A stretch of DNA of 13,434 bases from Thermoplasmata archaeon (GCA_021797955.1 JAJZYV010000014.1:1-13434); one strand, 5' to 3'; numbered from the stretch's first letter, positions 1 to 7,054 are shown. The notes: generated from the letters alone by a model not told the origin. Numbers and translations: made by a program.

Positions 1-47
1 ATTTTCATTTTTTCTTCTGGTTTGTATATTCTTCTAATTTCTGTCAT
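1..47 (-). CDS. Start of a second transposase gene (OrfA/HTH type), cut by the left edge
   Basis: Read on the minus strand, an ATG at 47-45 opens a frame that reads MTEIRRIYKPEEKMK and then leaves the window. An N-terminus of the kind '(R/K)R-x-Y-(T/S/K)-PEEK-x-K' is typical of helix-turn-helix OrfA proteins of IS3-like and related transposases, where it leads into the first helix. It is not in frame with the transposase that ends at 71, so it is a separate gene and not its continuation. It lies just where that transposase stops short, which suggests one insertion sequence jumped into another. Only 15 codons are visible, so the family call is a guess from a short motif and could be wrong. Confidence 0.4.
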   Translation of the reverse strand, partial: MTEIRRIYKPEEKMK

Positions 48-70
48 ATTTTAAACATGAGATGTGTGTC

Positions 71-1447
71 TTAATTAATTTTCATATTTGTCCTATTATG
101 CGAAAAACATTTCACCATCGAATTGTTTGTCCTCGGTATTGTACCTTCCTTATTCTGTGCGAACAGATGCTTTTCCCATTTCTCGTATGCAGATATAATC
201 TGTTTAACGATATCCATCTCTTGAGCGCATCCACTCTTAACGATCTCCCGAAGCTGTCCGATGAATATATTGCAGTTCTCATGACTAATCTTATCATCAT
301 TGGTATTCTCTGACAGCTTTCCCTTTTCAGGAAGATGAAACGCCTTTCTTAGTCCCTGGAACGTGACATTCACGTTTCCCATACGTGATGCCAGATCATG
401 GATTGCACTCTTTTCACTCACGACCGCTATGAGATCGGACAGTTCCTTCAATGTACTCAACGCATTCTTATCCTTCGCAACAGCTTTGAGATCGTCGAGT
501 TCTTTCTTCGCATGCACACATGCATTATAGAAATTGAAATGCCTCAGCGAGAATGGAAAGCCGTAACCGGAACTGCCTGTTACCATAAGAGGTTCCATTA
601 TCCTTCGTATGCACATCATCTCCATGGCAGGGGTATTTGTGCAGAATTCCGACTCCAATTCATAAAGACACTTCCGGTCGTATTCGGGCAGATCCCTGAA
701 TATCTTCTTTATGCGGGATTTAATCCCCATGCGGTTGATCATCATGCCAAGATCGGTGTGCATGCTTCCCATGAGATCCTTTCCCAGATCCCTGAGGAAG
801 TGGAGTAAACATACCCTTACCGGAATACCGGGAAACACCTTTTTTATGGCGTTGAGAATACCTGCACGCATATCGCTTATTGTTCCTGATGGAATTCCGA
901 ATCTCTTCTTGATCCGGTTCAGGATATCTGTGATGCTCTGTTCAGATTCAGAAAAGCATTTCTCCGAATAGAGGGTGAATCCTGATACTGCATCCCTCAC
1001 CACAACAATCATGGCGAAATCCCCGTCAACGGTGCCATCGATCTGCAGAATATATGACGATAACGCATTCCTGAGAATCTGGAAGCTTTCATCGTGTATT
1101 GTGCCCATTATCTCAAGTGCCATATTGCTGAGATTTCTTGCCTGTCTCTCAGATATACCATATCCTGATTCCCTTGATATCTCACCGCATGATCTGCCAT
1201 CGATGAATCTCTTCATGGCAACATCGATCATTATATCATTGGCATAAGTGCAGTATGGCTCTATGATCCTGTCCAGTGCCTCAGATCTGAATATTTTATT
1301 GCATTTCCTGCATCTGCGAATGCGATGCATGGCGGTGAATATGCCATTATCAATGGATATTATGTGTCTTGTCTCTGTTATATGTGCTTTCAGTGTTTTA
1401 TTGCAGTCTGGACATCTCCTCAGGATAGTTCGGAATACGATTTTCAT
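71..1447 (-). CDS. DDE-type transposase (orfB), probably inactive and C-terminally truncated
   Basis: A 458-residue protein with the layout of an RNase H-fold transposase. A zinc ribbon is formed by C12-x2-C15 and C46-x2-C49. A helix-turn-helix-like segment follows at about 85-108. The first catalytic Asp is D137 in LQIDGT and the second is D192 in ISDMRAG, followed by the usual VCLLHFLRDLGKDL segment (H216). In such enzymes the third acidic residue lies in a TNNxxE motif near the end; here the motif reads RTNNSMV, so Val445 (codon GTG at 115-113) sits where Glu (GAG) is expected, one base away. The frame stops 13 residues later at NRTNMKIN, while a longer tail would be expected after this motif. 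Start ATG 1447 overlaps the orfA stop (ATGA), so the two are probably translationally coupled. The exact IS family is not recognised. Transposase assignment is secure; loss of function is inferred. Confidence 0.82.
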   Translation of the reverse strand: MKIVFRTILRRCPDCNKTLKAHITETRHIISIDNGIFTAMHRIRRCRKCNKIFRSEALDRIIEPYCTYANDIMIDVAMKRFIDGRSCGEISRESGYGISERQARNLSNMALEIMGTIHDESFQILRNALSSYILQIDGTVDGDFAMIVVVRDAVSGFTLYSEKCFSESEQSITDILNRIKKRFGIPSGTISDMRAGILNAIKKVFPGIPVRVCLLHFLRDLGKDLMGSMHTDLGMMINRMGIKSRIKKIFRDLPEYDRKCLYELESEFCTNTPAMEMMCIRRIMEPLMVTGSSGYGFPFSLRHFNFYNACVHAKKELDDLKAVAKDKNALSTLKELSDLIAVVSEKSAIHDLASRMGNVNVTFQGLRKAFHLPEKGKLSENTNDDKISHENCNIFIGQLREIVKSGCAQEMDIVKQIISAYEKWEKHLFAQNKEGTIPRTNNSMVKCFSHNRTNMKIN

Positions 1448-1758
1448 TTCAATCTTATGAACATTTTTCCGAGTTTCCTGTCATTTTCAAGGGCGATCTT
1501 TGTTATGGGAGATATATCACAATCTATGCCAATCTTCTTTAAAATATCCCTTATCTCAACATCTGACATCCCCATATCCAGCAACCTCTCAACATATGGC
1601 AATATGTCCTTTCCGGTGATCTCATCCTTCGATCCCGGATTCTTCCCCACATATCCAATGTATCTTGTCACCGGTTTTCCATTTACCTGCTTTGATTCAT
1701 AAAGCTTGTAATACTCCTTTCCGTTCTTTCTCTTTTCTTTCCTCACTGTTATTGACAT
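1444..1758 (-). CDS. Small IS accessory protein (orfA) with IS1634-like N-terminal domain
   Basis: A basic 104-residue protein. Residues 2-38 (ITVRKEKRKNGKEYYKL... then VNGKPVTRYIGYVGK) resemble the short beta-hairpin domain found at the N-terminus of IS1634/IS4-type transposases, where the pattern is 'RK-x-x-NG-x-x-Y-x-x-L-x-E-x-x-x-x-NGK-x-x-x-R-x-x-x-Y-x-G'. The rest (about 45-104) looks helical and includes a possible DNA-binding segment around MSDVEIRDILKKIGID (74-89). In a one-piece transposase this domain would precede the catalytic part. Here it is a separate gene whose TGA stop shares bases with the ATG of orfB (1447-1444). That supports a split two-gene transposase whose products act together. 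No function beyond this can be read from the sequence. Confidence 0.65.
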   Translation of the reverse strand: MSITVRKEKRKNGKEYYKLYESKQVNGKPVTRYIGYVGKNPGSKDEITGKDILPYVERLLDMGMSDVEIRDILKKIGIDCDISPITKIALENDRKLGKMFIRLK

Positions 1759-1773
1759 GATTATATTCTCTAT

Positions 1774-1802
1774 AGTATCAATCTGGATACTGCCCTAATA
1801 AA
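1774..1802 (-). promoter_or_regulatory. Putative promoter and dyad of the insertion-sequence operon
   Basis: On the minus strand a TATA-like TTTATTA (1802-1796) precedes a perfect inverted repeat, AGTATC (1774-1779) and GATACT (1786-1791) with a 6-base spacer. The orfA ATG is at 1758. Transcription would start about 25 bases after the TATA element, within the dyad, so a protein bound there could repress the transposase. This is inferred from spacing only. Confidence 0.35.
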
Positions 1803-1892
1803 CCTTTCGCCACACAGTATTTTCAATAAGAAATCATATAAAATATTGCTGGAATATCAATGGTTTATTGCCGCCATAGTAGAGCAGGTAAA

Positions 1893-1939
1893 GTATATAT
1901 AGGATAATTTTGTTATTGCCAGAGACTCTATAAAGGAGG
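1893..1939 (+). promoter_or_regulatory. Strong archaeal promoter and Shine-Dalgarno site of the solute-binding protein gene
   Basis: GTATATATAG at 1893-1902 is a near-ideal archaeal TATA box, preceded by a purine-rich stretch (AGGTAAA) that could serve as the BRE. Start of transcription is expected near 1922, giving a leader of about 24 bases. The leader contains GGAGG (1935-1939), six bases before the ATG at 1946. The good TATA box plus full Shine-Dalgarno suggest high expression, as is usual for binding proteins, and fix the start codon. Confidence 0.7.
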
Positions 1940-1945
1940 AAAAAA

Positions 1946-4804
1946 ATGACAGACGAAGAAAATAAAATGGAATCAGGTCATGATGATATCATGCCACCTA
2001 CTGGATCCTCAGGTTCCGGTAACACAAAGTGGATAGCTATCATCATCGTTCTGGTTGTAATAATAGCGGGTTTGGCAGTCGCTTACGCCATTAAACCTAC
2101 TACAACAACGACAACATCTACAACGACGACCCCAACTGTAAGCACAACGACAACAGGGACATCATATAGCTTTAGTGTAAGCAACGTTCCGAGTTTTAAC
2201 TATCTGAACGTGTACTATGGAGACGGCACATCGAAGAATATAACCTCAGATCCAAGTAATGTGAGTTTGCAGCATACGTATAATTACCCAGGTAGTTATC
2301 TAATGTATTATACTGGACAATTTACTTCTGCAAATCCAACGCCAAATGGACTGGTAGCAATCATTCCGCCAAATCCAACAGTTTCTGAAAACGCATCCGT
2401 TGGATTTGCCACACCAATAGATTCATACTCTACGGGCGTGGTTGGAACATCACAGAACATATTCTCAACAAACGCAAGCATGTCGAACGTTTCACTTGCA
2501 ATAGGTTATTATACACCTCCAGTAAACACAGCATTCTCTGTTTACGGGCAAACAGTTTCAGTCTTGAAGGCATCATCCCTTTCCAATAAAGTATATGCCA
2601 GTTATGTTATGCCGTACTCATTCAATGCAGCTACCTGTTCTTATTCAATAACCACAGCAGGTTCAATTCTGAATCTTACGAACCTGAGCACAGGATATTA
2701 TCAGGTTGAAGTACAGACATTAACAGGAATGGTAAGTTCAACTGGTCAGGTTTCCAGTTCAAACACAACAATATCATTCTTTGATTTTGCAGTATTTGCC
2801 TATAACACAATAAGTTATCAGCAGGCAGTTACAGTTAACACAGTTTCAGGAACATTCGTAAACGCAGAACTTGAAACCGGCGGATTCAGAACACTTGATC
2901 CAGCACTGGCATATGATACAGTAAGTGGCGAAATTTTGTCTAATACGTACAGAACTCTCACTACCTATCAGGGAAGCAACTCCTCGGCATACGCACCAAA
3001 TCTTGCAAAGAATTTGCCAACCCTCGCCAACGGTGAAGTTAACAACAATACGAAGACTTACGTACAGACGGTAAATTCAGCAGTTGCAGGATATTCAGCA
3101 TCATCATACAATGTGTCTATCCAGCCAGGGGAGAACTATACATTCATAGTTAACCCAAATGCAACATTCCAGAATGGAACGGCAGTTACGGCATGGGACG
3201 TAATGTATTCATTGACTAGGGACCTATTATTCACTGCAAACTCAGCAAACCCCGGATGGATTATAGCTCAGTATATACTCCCAGGAAACTACTACTCAAG
3301 TATGAGTTTCTGGAACATAACACAGAATATGACAGTGGATAATGCAACGAACTCAATAACCATACACTTCCAGCATCCAATGCCTGAAGCTTTGGTTTAC
3401 CAAATATTCTTTGCATCAGGAACATATATTACAAGTGCCACATGGCTACAGCAGCAGGGAGCAGGAATAACGTGGAATGCAACAGGATTCAAGGCATATG
3501 AACAGCAGGGATTCCCACAAAACTGGAACACAAAAGTTCAATTTGCAGTGGATGCTAACGGTCCATATGAAATATTCAGTGAATCACAGAACAGTAAAGT
3601 CGTGCTTGAGGCAAATCCTCATTTCGTATCACCAAATAAATGGGTACTGGCTCCAACAATAAAGTTCGTGAACATCGAATATATAGCTAGCTCATCAACA
3701 ACATATCTACTCCTTTCAAGCGGACAGGCACAGGCAGCAGGAATTCCATCATCAAGCTGGAACCTAGTTCAGGGTCTTGAGAAATCGAAAACTGTTTTTG
3801 CCATAGGAAGTGCATCACTGGATATTGAATGGTACAACATCAATGCAAACGTGAACCTGACAATGACAAAGCAGACTGTAGCAAACGTAAATATGCCAAA
3901 TAACCTATTCGTAAGTCTGCACGCAAGAAGGGCTTTCGCATATGCATACAATGAGACTCAGTATTTGAATACAGATATAGGAAATGCACTGTTTAACACA
4001 ACCTTTGGACAGGCTTTTGCAGGTATGCTTCCTCAGGGAATGCTTGGATATCAGTCCATATCTCAACTGAATAACCTGACTCAGGGAGTTCCATACTTCA
4101 ACCTGAAGATGGCCAGAGAAAACTGGAATATGACAATGAGTAAAGATGGCTCTGCGCTGGGTCTATCAACGTCTGGAGGAAACGTTTTGTATAATGGCAA
4201 ACCACTTGTTATACCAATATACATATTTTCACCAGATCCAGCAGACCAAGCCGGAGCAACCAGTTGGGCAGCATATCTATCTGATGTAATCCCCGGAGCA
4301 ACATTCCCAATAGAGCCAACAGCCTTCCCAACATTGATCGGAAATCAGGTACAGGGACAGAATCCTATGCCGATATATACCCTTGCTTGGGCTCCTGACT
4401 ATCCGTTCCCGACAGACTATATGGGTCCAATGGCTTTACCAGTGAATTCATCTACATACCCGGGACCAAACGATTTCAACCCATGGTACTTTGGTAACAA
4501 CACGACAAATTCCCTACACGCCACAGCATCAGGGCAGGATCAGTCAAGGAACCTTACAGAGATGACTACATGGTACTACGACGGAGCGTTAGCCCCATCA
4601 ACCACAACAGCATTGATGTACTTCCACAAGATGAATGAAATGTTAATAAACATGACTTTCTACGTCTATCTAGTGCAGTCATATGTCTGGACAGTTCTGT
4701 CTACCAAGGTAAACCAACAACAAGCACAGGAGTATCAGGTGAATACCATGTGGGTAGGAGCGTACTTCATGTACAACGACTTGACCTATGCACAAGCATC
4801 GTAA
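1946..4804 (+). CDS. Membrane-anchored family 5 extracellular solute-binding protein with PKD domain
   Basis: A 952-residue protein that probably captures peptides or other solutes outside the cell for ABC import. Order of parts: charged cytoplasmic N-terminus (1-28); one hydrophobic segment (about 29-49, WIAIIIVLVVIIAGLAVAYA) that acts as anchor; a Thr-rich linker (51-71), as in archaeal binding proteins; a PKD-like beta domain (about 73-141) with YYGDGT and HTYNYPGSYLMYY; a further beta-rich region (about 150-300); and the SBP family 5 domain from about 308 (GGFRTLDPALAYDTVSGEI) to the end, with the family's YTFIVNPNATFQNGTAVTA followed by WDVMYSLTRD. Usual family 5 proteins have about 520-650 residues, so the N-terminal 300 residues are extra. 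Many N-x-S/T sequons suggest glycosylation. The start is fixed by the GGAGG site. No permease or ATPase gene lies nearby, so the partners must be elsewhere or absent. Substrate unknown. Confidence 0.88.
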   Translation: MTDEENKMESGHDDIMPPTGSSGSGNTKWIAIIIVLVVIIAGLAVAYAIKPTTTTTTSTTTTPTVSTTTTGTSYSFSVSNVPSFNYLNVYYGDGTSKNITSDPSNVSLQHTYNYPGSYLMYYTGQFTSANPTPNGLVAIIPPNPTVSENASVGFATPIDSYSTGVVGTSQNIFSTNASMSNVSLAIGYYTPPVNTAFSVYGQTVSVLKASSLSNKVYASYVMPYSFNAATCSYSITTAGSILNLTNLSTGYYQVEVQTLTGMVSSTGQVSSSNTTISFFDFAVFAYNTISYQQAVTVNTVSGTFVNAELETGGFRTLDPALAYDTVSGEILSNTYRTLTTYQGSNSSAYAPNLAKNLPTLANGEVNNNTKTYVQTVNSAVAGYSASSYNVSIQPGENYTFIVNPNATFQNGTAVTAWDVMYSLTRDLLFTANSANPGWIIAQYILPGNYYSSMSFWNITQNMTVDNATNSITIHFQHPMPEALVYQIFFASGTYITSATWLQQQGAGITWNATGFKAYEQQGFPQNWNTKVQFAVDANGPYEIFSESQNSKVVLEANPHFVSPNKWVLAPTIKFVNIEYIASSSTTYLLLSSGQAQAAGIPSSSWNLVQGLEKSKTVFAIGSASLDIEWYNINANVNLTMTKQTVANVNMPNNLFVSLHARRAFAYAYNETQYLNTDIGNALFNTTFGQAFAGMLPQGMLGYQSISQLNNLTQGVPYFNLKMARENWNMTMSKDGSALGLSTSGGNVLYNGKPLVIPIYIFSPDPADQAGATSWAAYLSDVIPGATFPIEPTAFPTLIGNQVQGQNPMPIYTLAWAPDYPFPTDYMGPMALPVNSSTYPGPNDFNPWYFGNNTTNSLHATASGQDQSRNLTEMTTWYYDGALAPSTTTALMYFHKMNEMLINMTFYVYLVQSYVWTVLSTKVNQQQAQEYQVNTMWVGAYFMYNDLTYAQAS

Positions 4805-4824
4805 AATCTTTAACAATCCCAATA

Positions 4825-4850
4825 TTTTTTTTATTTAATTTTCTATTTTT
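4825..4850 (+). terminator. Oligo-T terminator after the solute-binding protein gene
   Basis: Twenty bases after the TAA stop there is a run of eight T (4825-4832), followed by further T-rich tracts to 4850. Archaeal RNA polymerase terminates at such tracts without a hairpin. Confidence 0.55.
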
Positions 4851-5194
4851 AATTCTCTCTTTTAATTAATTTCAAGTTTTTTGTCTTCTTCATTCGGAAT
4901 ATTGATGCCTATCACTATTAATTCAATTGATCCAGTTTAACGATAAATTCCAAACATTTAGAAAAAGATTCAAATTGTAAATTTGCTGCGCAATTGAAAG
5001 GGTATACCTATATTCAATAATAATTCTCAATTAGGTTCAGAATTTGATTTCTGCCCTATGGTTTTAAAAATTTATGGGTAGGTTGTTAGCATCTATAGAA
5101 TTACATAGTAAATTTTGTTACGCTTAAAAACTTCTTAAATTGTAACCTAATCTTGCACGAGGAGTAAAACTCAGAAATTAACTGTTTCGAACCC

Positions 5195-5236
5195 ATCAAT
5201 ATAACAGCTTCTAAGGAACCTCAGGTTCATATTGAT
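5195..5236. repeat. Nested inverted repeats in the intergenic region
   Basis: ATCAATAT (5195-5202) is the exact reverse complement of ATATTGAT (5229-5236). Directly inside the second arm lies the palindrome GAACCTCAGGTTC (5216-5228), with six-base arms around one central base. The palindrome suits a dimeric DNA-binding protein better than an RNA hairpin, since the loop is too short. Confidence 0.4.
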
Positions 5237-5646
5237 AATCTCGCAACAACATTAAGCCTTCAATAATTGACCAATTTCAATTTAAGCATTTTAGTGTCAG
5301 GTTTGAACTCGTGCCAGTTGCAAGGTCTATCTCATGGCAAAGAGATTATTTCTGAAGGCTTATGGAATGTTGGGAGGCAAATATCAAGCGTGGCACAGTA
5401 TAAAGTTAATGGGATGAAAATTTTTTAATATTATGGGACAGAGTTGTAAGGTTATCGAGCAATCAACCTGAAAAGACGATGTGCAGGAATGTTCAAAGTT
5501 GTTTTTACAATAACCAAAAGAGAAGGTAACACCTATTCAAACAAGTCATTTCAAACAGTCATTTTATGAAAATAACAATAGATAGAAAGCGGGATCATAG
5601 CTTAGAGAACGTGCGGAAAAAAATCTAAACATAATTTTAAAATTGG

Positions 5647-6060
5647 TCAGTGCATTTGCTCAATCTTCTTACCATGTGGGCAAATCTTTGGTTTTCCCAG
5701 GTTATCGAAAACTCTATCCACTGATATATGATCTATGAGGTAATCTATATTTTCTGACAGAATGCATGCCTTATCTGGATCCATTCCAGAATTGGCCATT
5801 AATGTTTCCATTACCCGATGATTCTCCACCAGCTCCATGTATGCTTTTTTACCTTTATCTGTGAAAATTATCATTCCTTTTGCGTCTTTGAGGCAACCTT
5901 TTTTAGAAAGTCTGCGAACAAGATTAAGTGCAGTGGGAGGCTTCACCTTCAGAAGCAACGAAAGATCAACCAGTCTCAAGGGAAAGTCATTGCTTCCACT
6001 GTTACCGACAGCAATTATCGTATCTCTCTCTTTTTTTGTCAAATCCATTTTATTGATCAT
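5647..6060 (-). CDS. DtxR/MntR-like metal-dependent transcriptional regulator
   Basis: A 137-residue protein, close to the 140-residue MntR type and without the C-terminal SH3/FeoA-like domain of DtxR. A winged helix-turn-helix occupies about 10-75, with the recognition helix near KPPTALNLVRRLSKKGCL (40-57) and a wing ending in ITFTDKG-like sequence (IIFTDKG, 64-70). The metal-binding/dimerisation part follows: ENHRVMETLM (79-88), IDYLIDHIS (105-113) and the family hallmark LGKPKICPHGKKI (121-133). H81 and E85 match the HxxxE pair of the ancillary site, but the primary-site motif (normally C/E-x-x-E-H) is altered, with D110-H111 as the best match and Tyr at the Cys/Glu position. It lies downstream of the oxidoreductase operon but has its own promoter and operator-like dyads. 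It probably senses iron or manganese; which metal, and which targets, cannot be told. Confidence 0.8.
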   Translation of the reverse strand: MINKMDLTKKERDTIIAVGNSGSNDFPLRLVDLSLLLKVKPPTALNLVRRLSKKGCLKDAKGMIIFTDKGKKAYMELVENHRVMETLMANSGMDPDKACILSENIDYLIDHISVDRVFDNLGKPKICPHGKKIEQMH

Positions 6061-6062
6061 TG

Positions 6063-6109
6063 TTAATTAGCATTATACTAATTAAATTAGAATATATTAG
6101 CTTATTCTA
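6063..6109 (-). promoter_or_regulatory. Promoter and tandem dyads before the metalloregulator (candidate autoregulatory operator)
   Basis: Two perfect inverted repeats lie directly upstream of the ATG (6060-6058). The first has arms TTAATTAG (6063-6070) and CTAATTAA (6078-6085) with a 7-base spacer. The second has arms TAGAATA (6088-6094) and TATTCTA (6103-6109) with an 8-base spacer. The likely TATA element (TTTAAT-like, around 6081-6088 on the minus strand) lies about 26 bases before the ATG, as expected for a leaderless gene, and overlaps the first dyad. A repressor bound here would block transcription, which fits self-regulation by the DtxR-like product. Confidence 0.55.
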
Positions 6110-6146
6110 TATCTTGTTGGAAATTAAAAGTGCATCCAATAACAAT

Positions 6147-6179
6147 AAAAAGGAATGAAATAAAAAAGATAATTTATCT
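6147..6179 (-). terminator. Terminator of the 2-oxoacid oxidoreductase operon
   Basis: On the minus strand, 24 bases after the TGA stop of the beta subunit, a 13-base palindrome (6179-6167, arms AGATAA/TTATCT) runs into six T (6167-6162), followed by five T (6151-6147). The palindrome is weak as an RNA hairpin, but the T-tracts alone would suffice in archaea. Confidence 0.5.
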
Positions 6180-6202
6180 ATTATAAATTAGAATTGGTTA
6201 TA

Positions 6203-7054
6203 TCAGATAAATTCGCTTAAAATTTCAGGGGTTATTTTAGCAACAGGGTGATCTATGAGAGGAGTTTTCAAGACCTCATCTCTTTCCTCGTATCTTGAAG
6301 CTTCAACTTCATATAATATCCCAGTAGGTATTTTATCTCCCCACTCCTTGGCTTTCTCATATGCCTTATAGAAATCCTTAGGGTCGTGGTTCGTTTCATC
6401 AAGTTTGTATACCCTTTTCCTGAAGAAGTCATAGGTGTTTGTCTTGTTAAAGGTAACGCATGGACTGAAAACGTCTATGAATGAAAATCCTTTGTGCTGT
6501 ATCCCTTTCTTTATAAGGAACTGAAGCTGTTTAACATCTCCAGAGAAAGCCCTTGCAACAAACGTTGCACCTGCTGTTAGAGCAAATGTCATAGGATCAA
6601 GTGGAGTTTCTAGGTTTCCATCTGGTGTTGTTTTGGTTTTCATTCCCATTTCTGAAGTTGGCGAAGCCTGTCCCGTTGTAAGGCCGAATATCTGGTTGTC
6701 AGAAACGATGTATGTAATGTCTGTATTTCTCCTTGCAGCATGGAAGAAGTGCTGAGTCCCCTCATTAAATCCGTCTCCGTCTCCTCCATATCCTATAACA
6801 GTAAGTTTTGGATTAACCCATTTTATTGCAGTTGCAACAGGAAGGAGTCTTCCGTGTATACCATGGAAACCATATGCTCTAATATATTCAGGCAGATTGC
6901 TTGAGCATCCGATACCTGAAACTACAGTAGTGTCTTTGGGTTCAATTCCCAACTCTGCAAGTGCACCAGATATGGCTGTAAGTTGGGCAAAGTTGCCGCA
7001 GCCTGGGCACCAATCCGGTTTTACCGTTCCTTTAAAATCACTTATTGTTGTCAT
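6203..7054 (-). CDS. 2-oxoacid:ferredoxin oxidoreductase, beta subunit
   Basis: A 283-residue subunit that binds thiamine diphosphate (TPP) and one [4Fe-4S] cluster, and with the alpha-gamma subunit decarboxylates 2-oxoacids to acyl-CoA while reducing ferredoxin. The cluster ligands are visible: C16 and C19 in WCPGCG, C50 in GIGCSS and C199 in FSPCVTF. The TPP-binding motif runs from G91-D92-G93 in GYGGDGDGFNEG to N120 in SDNQIFGLTTGQ. HGRLLPVATAIKWVNP (67-82) is also a family hallmark. Length agrees with the two-subunit enzymes of aerobic archaea such as Sulfolobus and Thermoplasma (about 280-305 residues). The ATG is four bases after the stop of the alpha-gamma gene, so both come from one mRNA. 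Substrate (pyruvate, 2-oxoglutarate or broad) cannot be decided; broad specificity is usual in this group. KorB/PorB-type names would both fit. Confidence 0.92.
   Translation of the reverse strand: MTTISDFKGTVKPDWCPGCGNFAQLTAISGALAELGIEPKDTTVVSGIGCSSNLPEYIRAYGFHGIHGRLLPVATAIKWVNPKLTVIGYGGDGDGFNEGTQHFFHAARRNTDITYIVSDNQIFGLTTGQASPTSEMGMKTKTTPDGNLETPLDPMTFALTAGATFVARAFSGDVKQLQFLIKKGIQHKGFSFIDVFSPCVTFNKTNTYDFFRKRVYKLDETNHDPKDFYKAYEKAKEWGDKIPTGILYEVEASRYEERDEVLKTPLIDHPVAKITPEILSEFI

Larger units (their letters stand above)
1..1803 (-). mobile_element. Degraded two-ORF insertion sequence, probably with a second IS nested at its 3' end
   Basis: This block holds a small orfA (1758-1444), a DDE-type transposase orfB (1447-71) joined to it by a 4-base overlap, and the beginning of an unrelated transposase-like frame at 47. 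The right boundary is set only roughly, at the putative orfA promoter (TATA-like sequence 1796-1802). I could not find a convincing pair of terminal inverted repeats or a target-site duplication. The left end may have been removed or displaced by the second element. The missing catalytic Glu and truncated C-terminus of orfB argue that the element no longer moves by itself. Confidence 0.6.
4805..5646. other. Long AT-rich intergenic region without a convincing gene
   Basis: About 840 bases separate the solute-binding protein from the metalloregulator gene, which is transcribed toward it. I find no frame longer than about 35 codons with any recognisable motif, no tRNA and no clear C/D-box RNA. 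The content is inverted repeats: a compact one at 5195-5236, and a distant pair, arm 5248-5262 (AACATTAAGCCTTCA) with arm 5353-5371, which match perfectly over 15 pairs apart from a four-base bulge (ATGG, 5362-5365). It may be the scar of a lost mobile element or hold an unknown RNA; neither is shown. Confidence 0.5.

Noticed and set aside
398..808. Plus-strand open frames opposite the transposase (also at 62-313, 711-971, 975-1247, 1248-1460 and 1325-1702)
   Set aside because: All are antisense shadows of transposase coding sequence; no protein-like motifs or start signals.
2101..2160. ACA/ACG-rich tract as a possible microsatellite
   Set aside because: It is coding sequence for the Thr-rich linker of the binding protein, with mixed Thr codons and no exact nucleotide unit.
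5184..5194. GTTTCGAACCC, resembling a tRNA T-loop
   Set aside because: No acceptor stem, anticodon arm or D-arm can be formed around it.
5334..5417. Short frame of 27 codons starting MAKRLFLKAYGMLGG
   Set aside because: No Shine-Dalgarno site or TATA box at the right distance, no recognisable domain, and it overlaps one arm of a long-range inverted repeat. Chance is sufficient.
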